Shown here: positions 13,186 to 24,170 of the stretch, piece by piece
Numbering within the stretch: the stretch's first letter is position 1
Layout of the letters: every line of letters starts with the position of its first letter
DNA from: Symsagittifera roscoffensis
Lineage: Eukaryota > Xenacoelomorpha > Acoela > Convolutidae
Length of the DNA: 46,086 nucleotides
Direction: 5' to 3'
NCBI RefSeq assembly: GCF_963678635.1
Contig: NW_026970688.1
Coordinates: 1 to 46,086 of the forward strand
The notes under the pieces: model-generated
What the model was told of the DNA's origin: nothing
The model's database searches: none
What the model saw: the letters and a program-made list of their open reading frames with translations, nothing else
Translations under genes and position numbers: made by a program

Positions 13186-13850
13186 GCGAGTTCTGTTTCG
13201 GGGTAGATTTAAAAACCTGTCATTTTGATTTCGAATTCATCGAATTTGTTATAACGATTTGTGTTTTGTTTGATTTGATCTATTGCCTGATAATAATTAT
13301 CCTCCATAAGTGTTTTTAGTACTGCGAGTGCGAGAGATTGTTAAATTTGTGTTCGTTCGAGTTTACATAAAAACATAAGGGATGAATTGTTTCTAATTCC
13401 GATAGTGATATTTCTTAAAAGATTTTGCTTATTGTGTAATCCAATTTCGTGTCTAAGTGGATGTCATTGTGAATTGCATCAAAATAGGCATTGTTCATGA
13501 GTGATAGTTCTTGTAAACGTGTACTACCTTTGTCTTGTGGCAAAGTTTTCCAGCAGTTTTCCTGTGTTTTTCAGAATAGTTACTGGGATGTATGAATTTT
13601 TGTCTTTTTTATTGCGATACGTTGGATGTGGGCTGTTTATTAATTTCCCTGTTTCCATGTCGAAGGCTTTTTCTTTTTCGACAAGAGTTTCTGAACATTG
13701 TGTTTTGTAAAGTGGAGTTTTATAATTGCAGTCGAGTTCTGTTTCGGGAGAGATTTGAAAACGTGTCAATTTGTTTTCAATTCCATCGATATTACTAACA
13801 CAATTTCTGTTTTGTCGGATTTTATCAGGAGAGATTGATTCGATAAAGTA

Positions 13851-14547
13851 ATTTTGATGAAATTTGAAGATTCTTGCGTGAATTCTTGCAACTTGAAATG
13901 TGGTACATGTGTCTTTGGGGAACCAAACAATAGTTGCTTGTGTTCAAGTTGTTGGGTCGCAATAACCTTGGTAATTTATGCAAGGTAAGTGTATTCCTTT
14001 ATAAATTATGGTGTCGTCTTTTAAGTCTCCTGTTAGTTGTACTTTTTCAATCTGATTCTGCAATCAAAAAACATTTTTTCTCGATATCCTTTTTATTTGT
14101 GTCTGCTTTACAATTTGAAAGTGTGTTTATTCCAATGTGTGGTATCCAATTTTTGTCATGGAGATCATAAGTTTTTTGTCTAGGTGCGCCGTGGAACGGG
14201 TACTTATCGTCTAACTTTATATGGCCTTGGTATCTTTCAAGTTCTGCTTGATGCGCAGAAACTGAAAAAACTTGAAAATTTAACAATTTTTGGTTTGTGC
14301 CTTTGTTTGTAGTTAGCTTTAATCATTGAAGCTCGTTGTTACAACCTTCAGCATTAAGATGTAAAAGTCTTTCTATTTTGCTTTGATAGAAAAATTCGTG
14401 ATTGAGTCTATTTTTGTTTCCGTTTGAGACTTGTGAACAATGTACTTTTTCTCTGAATAATATCTTGTTAAGGTTGTAGCTCGGGGTTTTGAATAAAAGG
14501 TCGCTTCTATAATTGTTTTTTTTTCTTGTGGTTCTGATTCGCATCAA
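13851..14547 (-). pseudogene. N-terminal part of the env-position retroelement ORF
   Basis: Unique sequence upstream, in coding sense, of the array. The frame beginning at 14,547 contains LFKTPSYNLNKILFREKVHC and AEGCNNEL. A following frame (14,286-14,047) holds HQAELERYQGHI and NWIPHIGIN. The frame then continues through LPCINYQGYCDPT, a TGA at 13,944-13,946, ATIVWFPKDTCTTFQ and FKFHQNYF into the first array unit. Paired cysteines, polar composition and position directly after pol fit a retroelement envelope-like or third ORF. I base that on position and style, not on a proven domain. The stop and frame changes make it a pseudogene. Confidence 0.5.
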
Positions 14548-15547
14548 GTTACTTGGTTTATGGTGTATTTATTTAGTATATTTTGTTTATTTTCTTCACA
14601 ATGATAGTGTGTGACTAACTCATCTTGTGATCCTGTTCGAGGGGAAGGATTTTTATGGGATGTTGGTTCTGAAAAAATAGGGGTAGAGAGGATTTGGAGA
14701 AAAAAGGTTATCAAAAGATACAAAAGTAGTCCCGAATATATGTTATAGAATGTGATGTATCCAAGTGTCTTTTTTGTATATCTATTGTATTTATAGATAA
14801 TTTCTGTTGTGATAAATGGGGAGGTAGTGATTGAGCTGTTATATTTGGAGGAGCTAGGGGGAGAGGGATATTTTTGTAAATTTTTAAATTTGACTGTTAT
14901 TTCTAATGTAAGTGTTAAATTGTCTTGTCTAAGGATTTGTATGTTGTGTTCCTGTATGTCTTTAGGAATATCGTGTCTGTATTATAACCTGTTGAGTGCC
15001 CAATTATGTAATTTTTTGCTATCAAGATGTTGACCAAAAAAAGGAGGAGGTGCTAGGAATGTATTCCAATCTAATCCTAGAAGTATATTATTGGTTAAAA
15101 GTTCTTTATATCTATCATCTAAAATTGTAGGGAAATTTAGTGGAAATGTTGTTGTTGGAGTTTGACTTATTGTTTAAGGGGTTGAAGGTAGTGATAAGTT
15201 ATTGGTAATGAAAAAGATATATCGGATGAGATATCAGTAGCGTCGTTCACCAAGTTTAGTTCACCTTGAGTGAAAGCTTGTGTCATTCAATGTGGGAGAC
15301 GTTGTATTGAAGTTGGGGTTTAAAAGGCTTTTCACGAAGTTGTTCGGATGTGGGGGTTGATCCTAAGTAATCCGATGGTATGTTCGGTGTGTTTTGTTGT
15401 GAAATTGTTTGTAATGGTGGAGGGATATTTTGAATTGTATTAATGGAAAGGTCCGAAGGAATTGTGGAGATGGTGATGAGGATATGTTAAAATGAAGTCA
15501 ATTAGTTGTAAATTTTCTATTACGACTTGGATTTATGACTTGTCTAT
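14548..15547. other. Spacer within the retroelement
   Basis: AT-rich sequence with no convincing frame. Probably eroded coding or leader sequence of the env-position ORF on the minus strand, since clear retroelement sequence lies on both sides. Confidence 0.35.
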
Positions 15548-15790
15548 CTATTTTAGATGTTTGCTTTGATTTTGACTAGGGTGTCTTGTTCTAGTAAGAT
15601 ATTGTTGGAGAGAAGGATAGATATTGTATGTTGGTTGGTTTTGTGGTTCGCTTAGAGGTGCGTGGCGAACTACGGGTATTAAAGGTTCTGATAGTAATGC
15701 GTGTCTTTCTTCAAATAAATATGGGTTTTCTTGATAAAAAATACGTGTTGATAATTGGGGGTGAGTTGTCTGACTAGACGTTGGTGTCAT
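15548..15790 (-). pseudogene. Pro/Ser/Gln-rich fragment, 80 codons open
   Basis: A short open frame with an imperfect internal repeat (RHALLSEPLIPVV then RHAPLSEP) and many Pro, Ser and Gln residues. It sits between pol and the env-position ORF of the minus-strand retroelement and is probably a low-complexity linker or leader remnant. No domain recognised. Confidence 0.3.
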
Positions 15791-15861
15791 TGGAGGTTCC
15801 TGGGATGTCGTAGTCGGTGGGGACTGTTGTGTTGGTTGTTGATTAGCAATTTTGAAATATT

Positions 15862-16059
15862 TTAATTAGTTTTTGCTGATGAAGAAAACCTATGTTGTTC
15901 AAAAAAATTTCTATGAAACTGATTAAAAGTACTTTTGTCAGTGCAAAAATTAATGCTTTTTTTACATTTACATATTGTCAAATTTAGGGAAACTACAAAA
16001 CTGACTAACATCTTTAAAAGAAGAAAAATGTCTTTTTTGTTGAATAAATGTCTCAACAT
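15862..16059 (-). pseudogene. Short frame with a hydrophobic segment
   Basis: A 65-codon frame with an N-terminal hydrophobic stretch (IFLLLKMLVSFVVSLNLTI) followed by Cys and basic residues. It could be a signal-peptide or transmembrane remnant of the env-position ORF, but the length is too short to be sure. Confidence 0.3.
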
Positions 16060-16961
16060 TTAGATAGTTGTTGAATTATTGTACCTGAGGAGGTGGTCAA
16101 GGATTTTTGCGAAGTTGAGATAAGCTTTCTGGAGAGAACGAAAAATTACGAAAAAACTGCAAAAAATTACGAGGAGAAGGAGAAGTATTTCAAAGGTGTC
16201 TGTAACAAAAAGTATACTAATTTGAAAACAGATTTATACAAGTGAAAAAATTTTGAGATTATTATTTTGAGGAGTCGAACTAGGCGAGAAAAAAAGCATT
16301 TGAGAACTGATTCGTCCTTGCCGATTGATTTTTTTCTTTTCGAGGCCCAATTTGAGTGTGGTCGGATTTTTTATTGATTTTTGAATATAGGCAGTTGTTG
16401 GTGAGAGGAAGTCTGAAGGTCTGAGAATTAGTTTTCTAGTTTTGTTTTTATTTATTGGATGATCGGGGGTATTCAGTAGTTATTTGTACTTTAGACTAAA
16501 TGATCATGTCTTATTTTTACTTTAGGCTTATTTAAGATTTTTCATTGAGGGGAATTCGGAGTGTAATTTGGGATAATATAGTTGATCTTTGTACTAGTTG
16601 ATAGGGGAGGGTTGTAATATTCAGGTTTTGTTTATTTCGGTTGTCAAATGTGATCGTGTTGCTTATTCTTGACCTAGAGGTCTTTAAGTTATAGTTTTAT
16701 ATAAGTTTGAAGTCTTCAAAGTGTCGGCTAAAGAAGTCGTGTCAGAATGGGTTGATGTTTGAATAGTTTCTGATTGGCTAAAATTGAACTAGTTGTTCAA
16801 GAGTGTCAGCATGAATTTTGGAAATAAAAAGAAGAGTTTATTTCGTTTTTGAAAGTTTAAAATGATTTTGAAGATTAACATGAATGATTAACTGAAAAGG
16901 GGCTTTCGAAATTCAACTTTCTTTATTATTTTAGACTGTGGAATGAAAATTTTGTATTCTT
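16060..16961. other. AT-rich spacer
   Basis: No supported gene. Near 16,141-16,180 there is a small repeated AAAAATTACGA motif. Likely eroded retroelement sequence between pol and the env-position ORF. Confidence 0.35.
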
Positions 16962-17273
16962 TTATTGGTTGACTTCTAAGTCGTGATGGTTTTTGATGTG
17001 GAATTTTTTCTTTTGTTTCTTGTGATATATTTTTTTTTCTAGTTTTCGATTTTTTCTTTGTTTTTGAGGTATTTGTTTACTGCTAACTTTTTGAGATTTT
17101 AGTCGAGTTTTTTTATTTTTTTTACTTTTTGGTTCTAATGATTGTGTTGAACAACTTACATCATGTGTTTGTTGGTGATTATCGTCTGAGTTGTCGTGGC
17201 CAACCTTTAGTCCTGTAAAGGAGTATAACTGCGTTAATGCGCGAAGAGCGTGTTCTTTTGGGTAATATGGCAA
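16962..17273 (-). pseudogene. C-terminal tail of Ty3/Gypsy-type pol
   Basis: An open frame beginning MPYYPKEHALRALTQLYSF and running into a strongly basic, low-complexity tail (KKNKKTRLKSQK). LPYYPKE-type sequence after the integrase C-terminal domain, followed by a Lys-rich tail, is how pol polyproteins of this retroelement group end. The frame is open upstream of the ATG too, as expected for an internal Met of a polyprotein. The integrase core that should precede it is absent. Confidence 0.5.
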
Positions 17274-18041
17274 AAGATAAATTGAAATGGTTCTTTTCGG
17301 AGTGGTTGTAATTTTTAAATATTCCCTTTTGTTATTACAAAATTTGGTATTAGGACCAAATTTACATTTATTTCAGGTGTTTGCTAATCTAAAAAAAAAT
17401 TGTATTCTCACTTATAGATGTATTATTAAAATTTCCTAAATATCTAAGAAGTGTTTTGGTTCCTAGAACTGTGATATCTACCTTTATGGGTTTTGTTTTA
17501 TATTTGGGTAAAGATTTTAGTTGTCTAATGACTGGGTCAAGGTTTTAAAATTTTTGTAGTAGCTCAAGTGTCAACTTTTCTTTGGCTGGTAGAAAGATAT
17601 GTTCAATTTCTGTTTTTGAAAGAGTTATTTTATCTAGAGGGTCATATAGATAAAAACTTGGTTTATTGGATATTTTGAATCTTTATCTGAGGGTCCTGAT
17701 GAATTTATGTTATCAGTTAAGTTTTCTTTTTCTATTAAGGGTAACAGGCCTGTACTATACACTTTTTTTGGGGGGTTTTTGTTGTGTATTCTAATTGATC
17801 CATGATAATTATGGTATCGGTTTAAATGAGGTTCCTAATAAGTCTACTTCGTAGTGACTTTTTGGTAATTTAAAGATAATGGAAGGTGTTGTAAATAATT
17901 TACTTTTTCATCATCAACGTCAGTTTTTACTGCATATTTGCATTCTAATTGCTGTGATGTTTTGTCTTTTGCAAGAAAAAACCTAATGTTTTGTGGTATT
18001 TCTACTGTTGTTTTTCTTATTAGAAATTCAGCTGGTGTGTC
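17274..18041 (-). pseudogene. Linker between RNase H and integrase, integrase core missing
   Basis: Minus-strand fragments in two or three frames give LLPLIEKENLTDNIN and NSSGPSD (about 17,690-17,750), then LDPVIRQLKS-like and LLRYLGNF-like pieces (about 17,400-17,560). This is pre-integrase linker. Within about 150 bp it abuts the pol tail at 17,273, leaving no room for the HHCC and DDE domains. The copy therefore carries a large internal deletion in addition to frameshifts and stops. Confidence 0.45.
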
Positions 18042-18425
18042 TCAACTGAGCATGTCTGGCAATGCAAGATTGTTTTCTGAGCTCCAAACTATATGTAAAT
18101 TTGGGAATTTCAAGAGAATTAATTGAAATCTATAAACTCTATGGTTTAGATTTGATATTTGTTTAAATAGTAAAGTGATAGGTTTATGATCTGTATTTAA
18201 GACTGTTGGATGTTTTGATCCAAGTATTAAAAATTCATATTCTGTGAGAGTATATCTTATAGCTGTGCATTCACTCATAAGTGTACAGAGTCTAAGCTGA
18301 GCTTGTGTCAACAGTCTTGAATTTGCTGAAACAAGATTCATTTTATTTGTTCCACTGTGTGATTTTAATAATGCTGCTCCGATCTGAAATTGGAGGCATC
18401 GCACATAGCATAAAATGGTTGGCAT
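18042..18425 (-). pseudogene. Retroelement RNase H domain
   Basis: 127 codons open. Visible features are QIGAALLKSH, ECTAIRYTLTEYEFLILG, TDHKPITLLF and NLALPDMLS. These match the order seen in Ty3/Gypsy RNase H: the GAAL strand, the E-x-x-A helix, the TDHKPL-type strand and the final ADxLS-type Asp. The first catalytic Asp (CDAS-type) is not in frame here: the sequence reads CYVRCLQFQIGAALL, suggesting a frame change close to the start. The neighbouring RT on the same strand confirms the assignment. Confidence 0.75.
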
Positions 18426-19307
18426 GGATCTGGAATAGTATTTGATCTTTGTGTTTTCAATTCTTCAAATCGTTTTTTTGGTGTTTTGTTATCCATTCAA
18501 AATTATTTTGTTGTCTGAGAATCATATAAAATGGTCTTAAATATAGTTGCATTTTATAGACGTTTAAACTTAAAAAGCTTAGCATTCCAGGAACTTCTTG
18601 GATTTTCTGTTTATTTGATTGAGGTTGAAGTTTTATGATTGCGTCTATGCGAGATTTTGATGGAGTGATTTTAATGGTATTTCCTTCAATATTATCTCCA
18701 AGGAATTTAACAAAAAATTCTTGTTTTCTTTAAGTAGTTTTTTGTTGGTATTTATTCATTACTTTAAACATTTCTTGTTTTGTTTGTGATTGCATAAAAA
18801 TATCGTCTAAATATTTTATGACATTTTACTAAAAATGAGTGGTCCAAAATTATTACTCATAATTGCTGAGAAAGCTGCTGCTCCTAAATTCGTATTGTTG
18901 ATTTCCAATGACGAACTGTGTTAAACGTCGTGATTATTCATCTAGTGGCATTTGATTGTATGCGCTGGTCATGTCAGATGTTGTGAAGTGTTTTCCATTT
19001 ATTTTGTGAAAGTTACTTGAGTTGGTTCTATGGGCCAATTACTTTTAGATTCATCAATTAGTGAATTGAGGTATCTTGCGTCTAGAACAATTCTTAATGA
19101 TTCTCCTTTGTCTAGAATCATAACGGGCTTTATTAATGTGTTTTCTTTTGATTGTTCTTTTTTATTTACTGGAGAAATGATTTCGTATTGTTTCAAAATA
19201 TCTAGCAATATATTGACTCTATTTTGTAAGTGAATTGGAATTTTACTTGCCCGTTGCTTTTTGAAAATTGCGTCAGGTTTTATAGGTAGATATAGAATTT
19301 CCAACAT
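18426..19307 (-). pseudogene. Ty3/Gypsy-type reverse transcriptase (broken)
   Basis: The 5' part (19,307-18,999) is open and shows HLQNRVNILLDILKQYEIIS and RIVLDARYLNSLID, the usual pre-motif region. Just downstream TSDMTSAYNQMPLDE gives motif A with its Asp, followed by a stop. The catalytic YLDD is read from 18,802-18,813 in the segment IKYLDDIFMQSQTK. Several stops and frame changes separate these pieces, so no functional enzyme is encoded. In a live element this enzyme copies the genomic RNA into DNA inside the gag particle. Confidence 0.8.
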
Positions 19308-20300
19308 CGACTTCAGATGTGGCGTAAACCATTGGGTGTTTAAATAATAGTTCAGCTAGTTGTTCAAGTTCTTGTTGTGTAATTTGAGAGTGTTGAAATT
19401 TCAACATTGTAAGAAATTTTTGTTGTTCAGTGGTATATTTTGATATCTGAAATGTTAGTTGAAATTAAAGTATCTTTGTTTCGTTCAGGATCACTTATTT
19501 ATGATTTCAATTGATAATTCTTAATTGAAAAACGGTGATTGGCACATATCTAATAAATTCAAGATATTATTTACTCTATATGCTATTTCTACTGTGGGAG
19601 AAATTATTGAATTTGTTTCACAACAAGTCAAAAGTCCTACTGTAATGTTAATTTATATGGAAAATTTTTGTATACGTGTGAAGAAACTATTTCTGAGTTT
19701 GTAATTTTTTTGTATTTAATTGACGAGGTCGTTTCACAAAAAAATTATGAATTGGCTTGAATTCAAGGTTTGACATGTAAAGTCTTTGTTTATTTTGTTT
19801 CATGTTGTATTGGTGGGCTTGATTTAAGGAGAAATAATGTGCATATTCTGCTAATGGTTTCAGTTTTTTTCGTTCTTGGTTATATATAAGGTAAAATTTG
19901 GAGAAAAATGGATGTTGTTTTTTTTGGTCTTTGAAAGAATGCAAGTGATGTGTTTTTCATTCTTGTATATTTATACTTTACATGTTAATATATGGTATTT
20001 AGGATATTAATAGTGGGACTATATATATAGTAATAAATGGTATTCCAAGGATATGAAATGTATGTTTGAACGTCTTAGTTAAAAGTTTATTTTCCTTTAT
20101 TGTTCGAGTAGGAATAAGGAGTAATTGAATTTTTCCAAAAATTTTCAAACTTGACCCTTGTGCTGTAGCTAATTTTCTTGAGGTCTTTGAAGGTAATATT
20201 TTTGGATGTAAAGTTTGTATTTCATTCAAACTGGGAATGTTTATAATAACTGACTCTGCTCCTGAGTCTATTAAAAAGTCAACTTCGAGGTCTGGTGATT
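19308..20300 (-). pseudogene. Retroelement aspartic protease and protease-RT spacer
   Basis: DSGA, the active-site triad context of retroviral-type proteases, is encoded by 20,257-20,268 within EVDFLIDSGAESVIINI. The frame continues with NEIQTLHPKILPSK and ATAQGSSLKIFGKIQLLLIP, the usual strand order, to about 19,999. A spacer frame (19,944-19,687) then leads toward RT. Breaks are present between the pieces. Such a protease would cleave the gag-pol polyprotein. Confidence 0.7.
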
Positions 20301-21305
20301 ACAAATCTTTGCTTTTTGGACTTTCTAGGAGAAGTGGGATTGTCCAAATTTTTTTCTTTAGGTAGTTGTACTCTATTTGCTGTATCTTTGTATAGAAATT
20401 GTTTGTATTTGATTTTCCTTTAAGTTTTTGTTCGGTATAGTTTGTGATGTTTTGTGTATTATCTGAGTTTTCAAAATTAATGAAATTTTTATTCTTTTGA
20501 TAATAATTCAATTCTATTGGTGTTTCGTATTCATTTTCAATTTGAAGCTTGTTTATTGAAAGCGTATTTTTTGTTTCGCTGTCATCATCTGTGGATTCAC
20601 AATTTATGTGGTCTAGTTGTAATTCTTATTTTTTTGTGTTATCAATACCGGGAGGGTCTGATTAGGTTCCTTCAGTTGGTTGTTCTTGGTTGATTTCTCT
20701 TTGATGTTTAGGTGTGCCACTTCTAGAGTTTTGTTGTGAATTTTGATTTTTGTTGACTGAGAATAATTTCTTTGTCAATGTGAGTAATTAGAATTTTGGT
20801 TCTTGGAATTGTCCCGCGATCTATTGTGATAATTATTATAGTTTGTTCTGTTGTTTGAATAGTTTCGTGATCTTTTATCTGAGTATTGTCTCTTCCTATT
20901 GTTTCAATAGTTCCTGTTTCGGTTCTATGAGGAATTTCTAAAACGGTCGTTTGAGTAATATCTATTTCAAGAGTTTCAATGTGAACAATTTCTTTTGTAA
21001 TTAGAGTAATTAATTCTGTTTGAGTTTGATCTTGACTAAATGTTTCGAAATTGATTGTTTTGAATGTTTGATCAACTTTATCTATTTTGTGAGAAGTTTC
21101 GTGAACTTCTTCGATCTGGAGATCTTCCGCGGTAGTTGTTTCTGTAAGGTGATTGATGTCTAGAGGTATTATAGTTATCTGGAAGTGGTTTTCCTTAATT
21201 ATTATTACTGTGAATGGTTTTGTTTGGTAAATTCAGATCTTTTTTCATGTATCGGTAAAATGATTTATTTGGTTCTCTATATTTCTGTGGTTTGTTCTGA
21301 TTATC

Positions 21306-21347
21306 CTTTTGGTTTTGCTATGTCCGTATTTACGGCAACAATTACAT
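21306..21347 (-). other. Damaged CCHC zinc knuckle
   Basis: Minus-strand CNCCRKYGHSKTKR fits C-x2-C-x4-H-x4-C except that the last position is Arg. It identifies the nucleocapsid part of gag. Confidence 0.55.
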
Positions 21348-23212
21348 CATTTTTTTAATGACGGTTTGCTTTTAAAATTTGGGTTTTCTCGAAGATTTTT
21401 AATTTTTGAGTGTTTTTTAGCTAGTTCAGTGTCGGAGTCATGATTGTTGTTAATATGTGAAGAAGTTGTATGGATGTTGTTTACGTATTTTAATATTAAA
21501 TTTTCTGTTTATTCTAGTTTCATAGTGAATTCAGCTTGTTCTAGTGTGTCTACTAGTTTTCGGAAATCTATATCTGGTTCTCGAAGTGAAGATGGATGCG
21601 ATGCTCTTCTTTTTATATAATTTTTTCATAATTGTAGTGTTGGAGACATGATTAATATTTCTGTCATTTTGTGTTTTTGTAGTCGTGCGTATTATGGGAA
21701 TGTGTTTTTCTTACCAATGTTTCGATTCTTAATGCAAGTTTTTCGAGTCGAACATTTTTGAAAATTCTTGTGTGAATCTTTTCCAATCTGATTTAATATC
21801 TATAGGTAAAACTGAAAACCATTTTTGGGCTGCGCCATCAATTTTTTCTTTATTAGAGCTGTATCCAATGTTGAATCCAATTTTGATGGAGTGGTGTATT
21901 TATTGGTTCAGGTCCTATTTTTAAAAATAAATTGGCTGTGACTGAGTTTAAATAATCTTCTACTGAGTATTCAGGATTTGTTCCTGTGAACATCATTAGA
22001 AAAAATAGGATATCCACCCATAAGGTATGATTTCATAGTCAATTGTAGTGATTCTGCGGCATTTGGTTTTTAAGAAAAAATGTAAGTTGTGTTTTTAACA
22101 TTTCATGTTTTCGTAAAGTTCATGGTAATGGGACTTCATTTTGCATCTGGGTTGGTTGATAACTTTGAGTATTCATATTATAAAAATGTTATAAGCATAT
22201 TATAACTTTGAGTATTATAAGTTATTTTTATATGATGTTGGTTTTTGTCTTGTTTGTCGTGCTTGTTCATTTCGTGTATATGGTTCAAAAAGATCTGGTT
22301 GATAAATAGCATCTGGTTGATCAGTATTCCAATTATTGTGTTGTTGGTTTGTACTGATTTTTTGTTGATTTTGACTATAGTAGTCTTCATCTTCTGAATA
22401 ATGTGGTTGGTTCCTTGTACGGTGTTTGTTAGTTATGTTTTTATTTTGCTGAAAAAACGGATCATTCTTGCCACGATCTATTGTAGCTCGTGGTTTTTCG
22501 TTAGAATATACCAGGTGAGAGGGTTTTTGTGGTACGTTTCGATTAATTCTTTTGTGCTTCTGTTTGATTTTGACTGTTCATATAGGGGGTTTTGTGATTT
22601 TGAATATTGCAAAAAGTTATAGTTATGATCTGAAAAGTTGTTTTTATTAGATGGTTTTTGTTCTTTTGTTTGTCGTGATGTTGTTACTGGCTTAAATGTT
22701 TGATAATTCATTGAAGACCATTTTGGAATAACAAAAGATTTTACTGTAGATTGTATAGTTGTTTGCGGAAATGATGCATCTTTGTTTTTTGGAGTTGTAA
22801 GTGTAAGATGAAAGGGAGAAATGCTCTGTTGCGTTGCTGATGGTTTTGTTTCAACTATTTCTTCATTAAAAAATGTGATGGAGTTTGAATATCCTAATGT
22901 GTAAGATTTCTTGTTCCATTTAATTTTTTCTTGTGTATTAATGAATGTAGAGTAAAAGCTATTATTTCATGTTCTGTCAGTAAATATTTCATTATAATTT
23001 AAAAGTGTTGCATCAAAAGTAAATGGAGTTATTCTAATGCAGTCTTTTTTGATGAAAATGATAGTGATTGCTTGACTTGATTTATCAGTTAGTATATTGA
23101 TAAATAATGAATGAGACCAATCACGGACCCCAACATAATCTGTTTCATCAGCTAACATAGGTCCACCCTCTGAATTTTGTGGTCGATAACTTTTTCTTGT
23201 TGGTGCTATGAG

Positions 23213-23283
23213 ATCAATGTTATGGTAATTATAACCATTATAATGGTATAATTATAATCATACCATTATCAATGTTATGGTAA
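23213..23283. repeat. AT-rich palindrome flanked by a 16 bp direct repeat
   Basis: ATCAATGTTATGGTAA occurs at 23,213-23,228 and 23,268-23,283. Between them is a near-palindrome (AATTATA, ACCATTATAATGGT, TATAATTAT). This could be a tiny foldback insertion with a target duplication or a slippage product inside the dead gag. Confidence 0.65.
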
Positions 23284-24170
23284 AAATAATCAATTATAAA
23301 TCATGCTAGTATCTTTTGTAGATCATTTTAAATATTTTTTGAGATTTCGTTACTAGTGAGGCTGTCACGGATTAAATATAAGAATTTTGAGAAAGTACAG
23401 ATTTCTTGTCTTACAGTTGAATGTGCGGATGTTTGAGTTGGTGACTCATTTTGTGTTTTTTTTTCAAATCTAGTATAGATAGTATAGCTATAGATAATTG
23501 AAAAAACATCGTTTGTGAATATTGAATTTGCTCTTTGTTTTTTTTTGGTGTTGTATGTTTTTATATAGTCTGTGAAATTTTTCAAGAATTCTATATCTAT
23601 ATCATCTGTTTGTCTTTGATGTGTAGGGTGAGTTACTTTCGGAGACAAAATTTCAATTGAGATTATACCGTAATATAATGTGATATTACTTATACCTTTG
23701 AGATTATGGTCAAGGATTTGTCGTTTTTTACTTACTTCTGGAAATTCTTGTTCACATGGGCTATTTGCTTTTTCAAATAAATTTACAAATAGGTTGTAAC
23801 AAAATTGTACTGGTCCTCGTGCGGGATCAGTTTGTGGTTTTATGAAAAATAGAAGTATAGAGTTATCATCGAAAAATCCTTATATTCGATCATGTTTTAT
23901 ATTGTAAAAGTGTTAGTGTCTAACATTCAATATGTCTAATTGATTGATAGAATTATTTAGACGTTTTGGTTTGTTGACATATGATTTTTTTATTTTGCGT
24001 TTTCCTTTAACTGATGATGGTGTTGTAGCTTCTGAGTCAGAAAAATTGATTTGGTTGTCTATCGGGTTAATTTTATTTATGAAAGTTTTAAGTCTTGAAG
24101 TTTTGGAATTGTGTTTGTTTTTGATTCTGAAACTGCGTTTCTTCGTTTTGAAAATTGTTTTTTGATAATT

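Larger units (their letters stand above)
4205..13850 (-). repeat. Tandem array of ~540 bp units derived from an env-position retroelement ORF
   Basis: About 20 head-to-tail units. Each carries a block whose minus strand encodes YPETELAC; the block starts at about 4284, 4826, 5366, 5897, 6443, 6988, 7509, 8046, 8155, 8706, 9252, 9793, 10332, 10871, 11375, 11913, 12454, 12957, 13186 and 13728. Most spacings are 503-551 bp; 109 and 229 bp mark truncated units. Other minus-strand blocks recur in order: QAIDQIKQNR, NNIDGIENKLTRFQ, MKTGKLLNNPYPTYHNKN, FGAIHYDIHLDMK, SLSELETIH and LCELERTQ. The same protein segment occurs once, joined to unique sequence, at the right end (13.5-14.5 kb), so the array is an internal amplification of that ORF. 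Frames are broken at different places in different units, so the array behaves as a satellite rather than a long coding repeat. Confidence 0.9.
20301..24170 (-). pseudogene. Decayed gag region
   Basis: Upstream of the protease, the minus strand has short open pieces separated by stops: 20,511-20,299; 22,390-22,178; 22,711-22,478; 23,158-22,967; 23,648-23,328. None is recognisable alone. A damaged CCHC zinc knuckle at 21,306-21,347 (CNCCRKYGHSKTKR, last Cys replaced by Arg) marks the nucleocapsid part. The stretch at 20,750-21,250 translates in mixed frames as Arg/Asn/Ser/Tyr-rich sequence, typical of gag nucleic-acid-binding regions. Position, order and knuckle support gag; the capsid part is too eroded to identify. 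Confidence 0.5.

Noticed and set aside
4205-13850. CRISPR-like or gene-family reading of the array
   Set aside because: Units are contiguous with no unique spacers, are ~540 bp long, and share one coding-derived sequence.
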